From UBA1858 sp045106935 (GTDB taxonomy: Bacteria; Pseudomonadota; Gammaproteobacteria; UBA4575), in contig JBGCFN010000034.1 in assembly GCA_045106935.1 (NCBI GenBank), positions 1 through 43,525 on the forward strand: a stretch of DNA of 43,525 nt, written 5' to 3'. Positions within the stretch are counted from its first letter, which is position 1, and each line of letters starts with the position of its first letter. The notes under the pieces are model-generated. The model searched no databases. It saw only the letters and a program-made list of their open reading frames with translations, and had not been told where the DNA came from. The position numbers and the translations under genes were made by a program. Shown one piece after another: positions 27,407-35,301 of the stretch.

Positions 27407-28978
27407 ATGTCAGATATTGTCATTACCTATGAAGTTATCTCAGATAAGCAAAGTGTGTCTGATTTAGCTAGAAAAATTGCCATTGAGCAGAGTGTAGAAA
27501 CGCCTGAGTCTTTAATTACTCCTGAAATAGAAGATAGGTTTGTGGGCAGGATTGAAAATATTACTCCTGTAAAAAATCATCTCGAAAAATTTACTGTTAC
27601 CTTAAGTTATCCTGAGGAAATATTAAGTCAGCAATTTAATCAGCTTGTTAACTTATGTTTGGGTAATGTTTCTATGTACCAAAGTGTCAAGTGTGTCGAT
27701 ATTGATCTGCCTGATAGTTTGCTTTCGTGTTTTTCCGGTCCTCGATATGGTGTAGATGGGATTCGTCAGCGTCTTGGTGTTTATGACAGGCCATTGTTGG
27801 CTACTGCATTAAAACCGCGAGGCTGTAGTAATCGGGAATTTGAACACCTTGCATATGAATTTGCTTTGGGTGGTGGAGATATCATTAAAGATGATCAAAA
27901 TTTAATTAGTGATTTTGATGATTTTAAGCAAAGAGTCACTTTGTGTTTAAGTGCGGTGAAAAGAGCTGAAGACAAAACAGGAAAACGTTGTGTTTATTTT
28001 CCTTTTATATCTGCGCCATATGAACAAATAGACATGTATTTCGATTGGGTTAAGCGTCAAGGTGTAGAAGGGGTTCTATTAGCGCCACTGATTATTGGTT
28101 TAGATACTGCTAGAGGGCTAGCATCTAAGTATGATTTGATTTATATGGCACACCCATCTTTTACTGGAAGTTATTGTGTTGCACCCAATGATGGAATGAA
28201 CTATCACTTGTTATATGGGTTTTTGTTTAGGTTGGCGGGAGTAGATATTTCTGTATTTCCTAATACAGGAGGTAGATTTCAGTTTAGTGAGCATGATTGT
28301 AAAAAAATTGCTAATGAGTTGCGTAAGCCCTTGGCAAATATAAAATCTGCATTTCCTTGTCCAGCAGGAGGAATGCAATACTCGCATTTAACCGATATGT
28401 GTCATTGGTATCAAAAGGACTCGGTGTTCTTATTAGGAGGCTCGTTGTTGGAGCATTCAGCTAAGTTGTCTGAGTCGACACAGGCATTCAAAGATAAAAT
28501 AGAAGAAGAGTTTCCTGAGAATAATTCAGTAGCAAAAGATGAAGTTATACTCTCTTCGTGCGACTATCCAGCACAAATATCAAATTCATTATTAGAGTAT
28601 ATTGAGTTTGATGATTTTAATTGGCACGATAGAAAAAGTGTTGAGTATAAACAATTAGATTCCGCTTCATTTCATAATATAAGTAGAGTTGAATTAATTG
28701 GGAAGAATGGAGAGGAAGCTGATTTTGATCTACGTTATTTTGAAGTGGCAGAAGGCGGGTTCTCTAGCAAAGAAGTGCATCAACATACTCACGTAATCAT
28801 AGTAGCAAGAGGTGAAGGTGAAGTATTAGTGGGTGATAAAAAATACTTGGCAAAGAAAAACGATGTTTTATATATTAAACCGATGACAATTCATCAGTTA
28901 ACAAATTCAAAGTCAGAGCCGTTTGGGTTTTTTTGTATTGTAGATCGAGATCGTGATAGGCCGAGATGCGTGGATTAA
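27407..28978 (+). CDS. RuBisCO-like protein fused to a C-terminal cupin
   Basis: Residues 1 to about 400 are a RuBisCO large-subunit-like (form IV) protein: an N-terminal alpha/beta domain, then a barrel with RPLLATALKPRG, GGGDIIKDDQN, MAHPSFTGSY, CPAGGMQYSH and LLGGSLLEH. Aligned by eye with spinach RuBisCO, the carbamylated lysine (K161) and one metal Asp (D163) are kept, but Glu204 is Gln164, Lys177 is Arg138, His327 is lost and Lys334 is Arg290. It is therefore not a carboxylase. Residues about 425-523 are a cupin with H458, H460, H462 and H496 as candidate metal ligands and the ending GFFCIVDRDRDRP. In Rhodospirillum rubrum a separate RuBisCO-like isomerase and a cupin act in succession in the methylthioadenosine-isoprenoid shunt, which makes this fusion suggestive. 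An alternative is sugar-acid metabolism, as for other form IV proteins. No pathway partner is adjacent. Confidence 0.85.
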   Translation: MSDIVITYEVISDKQSVSDLARKIAIEQSVETPESLITPEIEDRFVGRIENITPVKNHLEKFTVTLSYPEEILSQQFNQLVNLCLGNVSMYQSVKCVDIDLPDSLLSCFSGPRYGVDGIRQRLGVYDRPLLATALKPRGCSNREFEHLAYEFALGGGDIIKDDQNLISDFDDFKQRVTLCLSAVKRAEDKTGKRCVYFPFISAPYEQIDMYFDWVKRQGVEGVLLAPLIIGLDTARGLASKYDLIYMAHPSFTGSYCVAPNDGMNYHLLYGFLFRLAGVDISVFPNTGGRFQFSEHDCKKIANELRKPLANIKSAFPCPAGGMQYSHLTDMCHWYQKDSVFLLGGSLLEHSAKLSESTQAFKDKIEEEFPENNSVAKDEVILSSCDYPAQISNSLLEYIEFDDFNWHDRKSVEYKQLDSASFHNISRVELIGKNGEEADFDLRYFEVAEGGFSSKEVHQHTHVIIVARGEGEVLVGDKKYLAKKNDVLYIKPMTIHQLTNSKSEPFGFFCIVDRDRDRPRCVD

Positions 28979-29247
28979 TTTGCCGTACTAATAATTAATA
29001 TATATCGTCCACTACGTGATGCATTGACACCATTAATAATTGTGTCACCGAGAAAGCTGTAACCTAATAAGGAATGTTTACTAATAATTTCATTGCCATC
29101 AATGATATGAGCAGTATGTGAGCTATTTATAAATTCGTACGATAGTTCTGCATCAACTTCTAGTTCTGTCCCATCACAATGTATATCACATGGAAATGCA
29201 GGTGATTCATTTCCAGCGCGATCTAGTAATACAACTGTATAAGTCAT
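28975..29247 (-). CDS. Small hypothetical protein
   Basis: A 90-codon frame predicted to be all-beta (TYTVVLLDRAGNESPAFPCD, ELEVDAELSYEFI, SGRYILIIS), with no signal peptide and no recognised domain. Its stop codon overlaps that of the RuBisCO-like/cupin gene on the other strand (TTAA shared), so the two genes are tightly packed tail to tail. Confidence 0.5.
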   Translation of the reverse strand: MTYTVVLLDRAGNESPAFPCDIHCDGTELEVDAELSYEFINSSHTAHIIDGNEIISKHSLLGYSFLGDTIINGVNASRSGRYILIISTAN

Positions 29248-29425
29248 GTTGATGTGATGTTTTAATGATTAGTAATGTTTGTAAAATATAATAGAGATAG
29301 ACAGTAAGCACTTTGAACGCCGTCAAAAAAATGTCTAAAAATTATCGCATTAATATAATTCAATCAGAAAAGTGATATTTTTGTCTTATTAACTAGCGAT
29401 AATGTATTGTTAGACAATAGGTTAC

Positions 29426-29875
29426 TTAAAAAGGAGGGAAGCTAAGCGACAACATTCTTTGAATTTCTGGCCAATGTGAAAGATAAATTTTTGCCAGGCA
29501 CGCACGATCTTTGTTTGTAATAGATTTTGCTAGATAGTTGTTTGTCGGTGATTTTTGAGCTAATCGATCATAACTTGAAGGTTTGGAATTTTGCTTGCTA
29601 CTATCTGCCAATCCACATTCGCTTGTCGCAATACTGTGCCATGTATATGCAATAGATGTGAATGCGTCATTATTTTTTTGTTTAAATAAATAAAATTCAT
29701 TACTGTCGCGACCTTCAGCTGACATATTCTGGATGACATAACGATAAGTTAATTCAAACTCTAGATTAATATTATCCGCAATAATTTGATTCTGCTCGCT
29801 GCTGCATGAGCTTCCAGTCAAGATGGTGAAAAACAACCATACTCCTAAGATCCTACTTGTCATTTGACTATACAT
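29426..29875 (-). CDS. Hypothetical exported protein, possible lipoprotein
   Basis: The 149-residue protein has an N-terminal hydrophobic signal (ILGVWLFFTILTGSSCSS) with a cysteine in a lipobox-like but non-canonical context (G-S-S-C). The mature part is polar, with one pair of cysteines (SECGLADSSK and DRACLAKIYLS) and a tryptophan-containing C-terminus. An in-frame ATG 12 bases downstream (29863) is an alternative start. No family is recognised. Confidence 0.5.
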   Translation of the reverse strand: MYSQMTSRILGVWLFFTILTGSSCSSEQNQIIADNINLEFELTYRYVIQNMSAEGRDSNEFYLFKQKNNDAFTSIAYTWHSIATSECGLADSSKQNSKPSSYDRLAQKSPTNNYLAKSITNKDRACLAKIYLSHWPEIQRMLSLSFPPF

Positions 29876-30200
29876 AGATGAATTATATTTTCAGGTAAAG
29901 CGCTTGGTTTAAATGCCAACATTTATTGTGGGGGGATTATAACTCACCCTTCAACAGTCTCTCTTAGTAAACCCACTAAATTTTAATCAGATATCTCCGC
30001 TCGGAGGGGAAATTTGACCGTTTATCGTGGATCAAAATCAGAACTGGCTCACAGAGTTATACATACACCCACGCCGGAAGGTGATCAGAAATTCACGTTT
30101 CTGATGTGTAAATCAGTCCATGGATGTGGCTGGAGGGGAACGCCTTAATTACCAATGAAAAGGCGTTAAAAATATAAAGTAACGCTGAAAAGGTGCCACT
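29876..30200 (+). promoter_or_regulatory. Structured 5' leader of the exported heme locus
   Basis: This 325-base gap is more GC-rich than its surroundings and dense in inverted repeats. There is a short CTCC/GGAG repeat near 29995-30006, a perfect 8-base-pair stem with 6-base loop (ATCAGAAA/TTTCTGAT, 30084-30105) and a stem AACGCCTT/AAGGCGTT (30139-30167). The 3' arm of the last can instead pair with AACGC at 30181-30185, next to the Shine-Dalgarno AAAAGGTG. Two exclusive folds are therefore possible, as in attenuators or riboswitches. I match it to no known riboswitch class. Confidence 0.45.
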
Positions 30201-31376
30201 ATGCGCTTACGCAATAAACTTGCTTATAGTTTAGTTATTACGCTCATATCCGTTATGTTTACGATCTCTGCAGTGCATGCAGGTCCACGTGAACAAGCGA
30301 AAAGACTGCATGACCGGTTGGTTGGAGTTCCGCCATCAACTGCTGTGTTGGATTCTATGACCACTAAGATTCAAAACGGTGACACGATTGGAGCCGCTTA
30401 TGATGCCATGGATAACCCGGCTTTTTATAATACAACATTAAAAGATTTTTCAACGCCATGGGTAAATCGAGAAGCTTCTGTTTATGAGGATCTAAACGAT
30501 TTCTCAGCCACAATCATCGGCATGATTCGTGATGAGGTTCCATTTACCGAAGTGTTGTCAGGAAACATTGTTTACATTGGTTCAGCAGATGCGACTAATA
30601 ATGTTGCTTATTCACAATCGAATAATGACCATTATGTTGAGTTGCAAGAAAGTAATGTTAATTTGGGTGATCCAAATAATCTGATTCAAACTCAACAAAC
30701 TTTATTACCAGGAAATATTTTGCCTGCCGCAGCAACCGCGGGCGTCATGACGTCACGTGCTTTTGCTCAGTCTTTCTTGGTGGCAGGAACAAATCGAGCA
30801 GCTGTGAGAAACGCAATGTTTAGTTTCTTGTGTAAAGATCAAGAAGACTTGCGTGACATCACAGCTAGACCTGACTTTATACGACAAGACGTGACACGTT
30901 CTCCTGGTGGAGACAGCAATATTTTCTTGACTGATTGCTTAACTTGTCATGCAGGCTTGGACGGGTTAGCTGGCGCATTTGCTTATTATGATTTCGATGA
31001 AGAAAACATGCAGCTTGCATATACCGCAGGTGTGGTACAGCCAAAGTATTTGCGCGATGCCGGAGTATTTCGATTTGGTCATGAAACTACATACGATGGT
31101 TGGGTCAATTATTGGCGCACAGGACCTAATGCATATATGGGATGGCAAGGTACTGGCTCAGGTGTTGGTGCGAAATCATTAGGTGTTGAATTTGCATCTA
31201 CACGACAATTTGCCGAGTGCCAAGTTGAGAAGACATTTGAAAAAGTTTGTTATCGGCCACCCAATGGTCAAGCTGATCATACATTAGTTGAGAATGTTGC
31301 AACTACCTTCCAAAACAATAATTACAGTATGAAGCGAGTATTCGCTGAGACTGCTGCATATTGCATGGGTAACTAA
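30201..31376 (+). CDS. Exported monoheme c-type protein
   Basis: The 391-residue protein has a signal peptide (about residues 1-27, ending SAVHA) and a single c-type heme motif CLTCH (C246, C249, H250). I recognise no catalytic domain around it. It has a late pair of cysteines (AECQVEKTFEKVCY) and the C-terminal segment MKRVFAETAAYCMGN. It is the first gene of a three-gene locus, 24 bases ahead of the LamG lipoprotein, with a good AAAAGGTG ribosome-binding site. The overall look recalls the exported cytochrome-type proteins that accompany DUF1501 proteins in marine bacteria and Planctomycetes, but I cannot assign a family. Confidence 0.75.
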   Translation: MRLRNKLAYSLVITLISVMFTISAVHAGPREQAKRLHDRLVGVPPSTAVLDSMTTKIQNGDTIGAAYDAMDNPAFYNTTLKDFSTPWVNREASVYEDLNDFSATIIGMIRDEVPFTEVLSGNIVYIGSADATNNVAYSQSNNDHYVELQESNVNLGDPNNLIQTQQTLLPGNILPAAATAGVMTSRAFAQSFLVAGTNRAAVRNAMFSFLCKDQEDLRDITARPDFIRQDVTRSPGGDSNIFLTDCLTCHAGLDGLAGAFAYYDFDEENMQLAYTAGVVQPKYLRDAGVFRFGHETTYDGWVNYWRTGPNAYMGWQGTGSGVGAKSLGVEFASTRQFAECQVEKTFEKVCYRPPNGQADHTLVENVATTFQNNNYSMKRVFAETAAYCMGN

Positions 31377-31400
31377 GCGATGCTACCGAGGAGAATAGTA

Positions 31401-33617
31401 ATGACTCAGGAAAATTTAACTGTATCGCGGAAAATGGATGTCCGACGAATTCATAAATCGCTGCAATGGATTGGTATCATTCTAGTAATGATCGCTATGA
31501 CAGCATGTGGTGGCGGAGGAGGCTCTTCAGAAGAAGATGCTTCACCAACGACTTCTAATAATGGAGGTGGGTCTGTTGCTGGAAATCCAACAACGACGCC
31601 CACAACACCAACAGCACCGACAGCACCACCACCAGCACCTCCAGTGCCGGCACCACCTGCTCCAGTTATGCCGCCAGTGGATGATCAGCAGTTGTTTGCG
31701 ACGAGTGTCTATCCATTAATGACATCAAATAGTTGTGTGCAGTGTCACAGTGATCCGACACCTCTTGGTCTTGTACCAGTGTTACCTTATATGGCTCATG
31801 CAACACTTGAAACTGCTTATAACGAGGTAATTAACAATCAAAAAGTGAGTTTCACAAATCCTGCTAACTCACGTTTAGTCGATAAACCTAGAGCGACTAA
31901 TCATAATTGTGGTGGCGCAGTAGCATGTGAGGAATTTGCAACAGCAATGGAATCAGCGATCAGTACTTGGGCAGCTGCACGCGCTGCAGCAAACCCACCT
32001 ACTAATAACCTTCCTCGTGTTGCAAGTGCAATGTCAAGTTTTGCCGATGGACAAGACGGCGGAGCGGCGAGAGTTAATGCTAATGTGATTGCTATGTATG
32101 ACTTCTCAGAGGGAACTGGCGATATCGTTGGTGATTCTAGCGGTGTAGGAACACCAATGGATCTTCTAATTGAAGGAGATATGCAATGGGCAGAAGGTGG
32201 TGGACTTCGCAACGTCAATGGTAAAGCGAAAGCGGCGATGGGTGCGAGTGCCAAGATGTTCAATCTTATTTCTGAAGATCAAGATGAATTTACCATTGAA
32301 GCTTGGATTATTCCTGAAGCAGAAAATCAAGATGTTGGAGGAATTTCTGTGATAGCAGGATACCAGCGTAATGACGCTTCAATAAACAACAATAATTTCA
32401 TTTTTGGTCAAGTAAATACAAACTTTGAACTTCGAACTAGAAGTGAAACAACAGGCAATAATGGACAACCTGCATTATCTGTCAATGGCAGCACAGTGAG
32501 AACGGATTTGATGCATGTCGTCTTTACAGTCGATGCCACATCAGGCCGTAAAGTGTATGTCGATGGTCAGTTTGTTGGTGATATGGATGGATCATCTTTA
32601 GGTCAACTTAACTGGGATTCTGATTTTGGATTTGTACTTGGAAATGAGTATGAAGATCAAAGCGGAAACTTATGGTTAGGTACTTATAAGATGGTGGCCA
32701 TACACAATCGAGCACTTTCTGATGTGCAAGTTCAGCAAAACTTTGATGCGGGTTTAGGTAATTTTGTCACACTAGCATTTGATGTGAGTGACATAGTTGG
32801 CGCGCCTGCGACTATTCAAATGCAAGCCACAAATATGGATGACAATGCTTATTTGTTTGCATCTCCTACAATGATGACAGATGTCGCTGGTGTGCAAGTA
32901 CGTAATATAAGAGTGGCTGTTAATAATAGTGTTCCAGTGGCAACTCAAGCATTCCGTTCAGTAGATATGACTGTCATGCAAAGCGGTGAAGAGTTATCAC
33001 CTCTGGGTGCTGTCATTCCTAAAGATTTAGGTCCTGATTTGGATATGTTCCATTTGGAATTTGAAACATTGGGTGCACAAGTAGGATCGGGTGATACTTA
33101 TGTTCCTCCACTTGAGCCAGGGATTGCTGATTACGGTGTGTTACCTGATCTTGGAGTACGCTCATTCTCAAGTGTGAATGACACCATGTCGGCTTTAACG
33201 ACTATTCCAGTGACACAAAACACAGTGCGTAATCGTTACGAAGAATTGCGAGATCAATTGCCTGCAACAGCTGATATTTTAGCTTTCAATGCAGCATCGC
33301 AAATTGCAATTCAACGACTAGCCGTTACATATTGTGATCGTGTTAGAAGATCAAACGCTGCGTGTAATACAGTGTTTGGTAATAGTTGTAACAATATTGC
33401 TAATGCCACTGACAAACAAAATCGTGTCAATGCTTTATTCGATAGGTTTGTTGGGGATTTAGAAAATCAACCAGATCGTGCAGAAACTACCGCAGAAGTG
33501 AATCGTTTAATGGACGATTTAGGATGCGCAAATGGCTGTACTGATGCAACTAAGGATATTGCACTGCAAGCAAGCTGTGCTGCAGTACTCTCTAGTGGCG
33601 TGATGACAATTAACTGA
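31401..33617 (+). CDS. Lipoprotein with proline-rich linker, monoheme segment and LamG-like domain
   Basis: The 738-residue protein has a lipoprotein signal with lipobox MTAC (C36), then Gly/Ser-rich and Pro/Thr/Ala-rich linkers (about 37-95). A heme motif follows in NSCVQCHSD (C112, C115, H116). A concanavalin/LamG-like domain spans about 220-455, with NVIAMYDFSEGTGDIVGDSS, EFTIEAWIIPE, KVYVDGQFVGD and IHNRALSDVQVQ. The C-terminal part has several paired cysteines. The ATG at 31401 is chosen because GAGGAG lies 7 bases upstream; an ATG at 31380 would extend it by 7 residues. A heme plus a carbohydrate-binding-like fold suggests an outer-membrane or surface protein acting on a polymer or serving as a redox scaffold. 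Confidence 0.78.
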   Translation: MTQENLTVSRKMDVRRIHKSLQWIGIILVMIAMTACGGGGGSSEEDASPTTSNNGGGSVAGNPTTTPTTPTAPTAPPPAPPVPAPPAPVMPPVDDQQLFATSVYPLMTSNSCVQCHSDPTPLGLVPVLPYMAHATLETAYNEVINNQKVSFTNPANSRLVDKPRATNHNCGGAVACEEFATAMESAISTWAAARAAANPPTNNLPRVASAMSSFADGQDGGAARVNANVIAMYDFSEGTGDIVGDSSGVGTPMDLLIEGDMQWAEGGGLRNVNGKAKAAMGASAKMFNLISEDQDEFTIEAWIIPEAENQDVGGISVIAGYQRNDASINNNNFIFGQVNTNFELRTRSETTGNNGQPALSVNGSTVRTDLMHVVFTVDATSGRKVYVDGQFVGDMDGSSLGQLNWDSDFGFVLGNEYEDQSGNLWLGTYKMVAIHNRALSDVQVQQNFDAGLGNFVTLAFDVSDIVGAPATIQMQATNMDDNAYLFASPTMMTDVAGVQVRNIRVAVNNSVPVATQAFRSVDMTVMQSGEELSPLGAVIPKDLGPDLDMFHLEFETLGAQVGSGDTYVPPLEPGIADYGVLPDLGVRSFSSVNDTMSALTTIPVTQNTVRNRYEELRDQLPATADILAFNAASQIAIQRLAVTYCDRVRRSNAACNTVFGNSCNNIANATDKQNRVNALFDRFVGDLENQPDRAETTAEVNRLMDDLGCANGCTDATKDIALQASCAAVLSSGVMTIN

Positions 33618-33638
33618 TCTATAAGCGAGGATATAACG

Positions 33639-35153
33639 ATGGGTAAATATGTAGAGCAATGTCGACGTCAAGAAGAACAACAACGTCGTTTGCAACAACG
33701 TATCGAAGAAGATTGTCGCCAGTCAGGTCATAGACGTCCGGTGACACGACGAGATTTCTTAGGTAGAGGTTTGGTTTCTGGAATGGGTATGGTGTTCGCA
33801 CCCACGCTTTCAACATTCCTAGCGCGTCAAGCACATGCAGAATGTGATTTATCAACACTTGTTCAAGGGGCTGGAAAAATTCCTTTTATCAGTATTGATC
33901 AAGGTGGAGGTGCCAATATCGCAGGTTCAAATGTGATGGTAGGTTCGTTAGGTCAGGAAAACTTTTTAAGTCCCGCGGGCTATGCAAAATTAGGATTACC
34001 TGAAGCAATTATTCCTGACAGTGTCGGCGTTGATCGTACTTTTGGTATTGCCATGCACCCTAATAGTGCCATGCTGAGAGGTATGATAGATAAAACAAGT
34101 GCGGCAACGAGAGCAGGGACTAATGGGGTAGTTATCCCCGCGCGTTCTGAAAACGATACAGGTAATAATCCACATAATCCTGTGTATGGAATTGCTCAAG
34201 CCGGTGCTAACGGCCAATTTGTTGCAGCGGTAGGAACACGTAATTCTGATACGGGTGGTCGTTCAGATGCGCCAGGTTACATGATTGATCCGGCAGTTCG
34301 ACCCACTAAAGTGAGTAATTCTAACGAAGCAATTGGTTTGGGCGGCGGTGATGATGACGGTTTCCCAACTGGGCGAGTTGCAGAAGCTTCTGCCATCATT
34401 AGCCAATTGAAGTTAGGTAAAATTACTGCTGAGGAGGCGACTAAAGAACTGGTTCAATGTGGCTATGATAAGAGTTCAGCGACATTCAACACCGCTATCA
34501 CAGCGGCAGAACTAGATCCGAATCAGGATACTGATTTACAGGCTATTTTCCCTAATGGTGAATTGAATGATGGCGACTTCCGAAAAGCGGCCGCTGTGAT
34601 GAAGACTGTCATTAAAGGGTTCGCAGGTGCAGGGACCATTGAATATGGTGGTCGTGATTATCATCAAGATCCTCGTCCTGAAACTGACGGCAAAGATTTT
34701 GTCGTAGGGCAAGTGATTGGTGCCACATTAGAATATGCACAACGTGCTAATCAACCTGTGATGATTTATGTCTTTAGTGATGGTTCAGTATCTGCGGATA
34801 CTAATAACCCTGAAGATGATGGCAATGGAACCACAAAATTCCGTTGGCGTTCAGATAATTCACAAACGGCGGCAAGCGCCATATTTGTTTATCAACCGGG
34901 TGGCGTCAGACCAGTGTTACGAGGTAATGCAGCGGGAACAAATCAATTAGGGGCATTTAGAATGGACGGCAACGTTGATACTGCATCAAGTCCATTTGCT
35001 AATAGCGTTACGTCGTTAGCCGAAGTGGTTGTGTTAAATTATTTAGGATTGCATGGTCAGCAAGCAAGATTTGGTGCAGATGTGTTAACTAATAATAGTT
35101 TAGGCACAGGTGCGGCAGTAGATCCATATGTCGCATTCAATCCAATCGCTTAA
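33639..35153 (+). CDS. Tat-exported DUF1501-like protein
   Basis: The 504-residue protein has a long charged N-terminus, a twin-arginine motif TRRDFLGRG (RR at 37-38), a hydrophobic stretch and a likely cleavage site after ARQAHA (residue 67). The mature part has SIDQGGGANIAGSN, FGIAMHPNSAMLRGM, QPVMIYVFSDGSVSAD and GLHGQQARFGADVL. This resembles DUF1501, a Tat-exported family distantly related to alkaline phosphatase/sulfatase folds, but the match is from memory. Tat export implies a folded or cofactor-loaded protein. It ends the operon, with a perfect terminator 22 bases after its stop. Confidence 0.7.
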   Translation: MGKYVEQCRRQEEQQRRLQQRIEEDCRQSGHRRPVTRRDFLGRGLVSGMGMVFAPTLSTFLARQAHAECDLSTLVQGAGKIPFISIDQGGGANIAGSNVMVGSLGQENFLSPAGYAKLGLPEAIIPDSVGVDRTFGIAMHPNSAMLRGMIDKTSAATRAGTNGVVIPARSENDTGNNPHNPVYGIAQAGANGQFVAAVGTRNSDTGGRSDAPGYMIDPAVRPTKVSNSNEAIGLGGGDDDGFPTGRVAEASAIISQLKLGKITAEEATKELVQCGYDKSSATFNTAITAAELDPNQDTDLQAIFPNGELNDGDFRKAAAVMKTVIKGFAGAGTIEYGGRDYHQDPRPETDGKDFVVGQVIGATLEYAQRANQPVMIYVFSDGSVSADTNNPEDDGNGTTKFRWRSDNSQTAASAIFVYQPGGVRPVLRGNAAGTNQLGAFRMDGNVDTASSPFANSVTSLAEVVVLNYLGLHGQQARFGADVLTNNSLGTGAAVDPYVAFNPIA

Positions 35154-35175
35154 GAGACTGATGTAACTAGACAAT

Positions 35176-35208
35176 AAAAGCAGAGTGATATTCTTCACTC
35201 TGCTTTTT
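35176..35208 (+). terminator. Intrinsic terminator of the exported heme/LamG/Tat operon
   Basis: A perfect 13-base-pair stem (AAAAGCAGAGTGA with TCACTCTGCTTTT) with a 6-base loop, ending in a run of five T, lies just after the Tat-exported gene. It marks the operon end. Confidence 0.95.
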
Positions 35209-35301
35209 AATGATGAATGGTCCTGAATTGGCGACCAAAGTCATGTCTTATCTTTTCAATAAACCCAAAATAGTGTCTTCTAAAACACGTTTGCATTTAT
35301 C

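Noticed and set aside
27407..28978. A true carbon-fixing RuBisCO
   Set aside because: Several essential catalytic residues are replaced (metal Glu, Lys177, His327, Lys334 equivalents), no small subunit or phosphoribulokinase is nearby, and a cupin is fused.
32170..32352. Short reading frames inside the LamG lipoprotein gene (for example 31901-32263 minus and 32170-32352 plus)
   Set aside because: They are out-of-frame shadows of low-complexity coding sequence.
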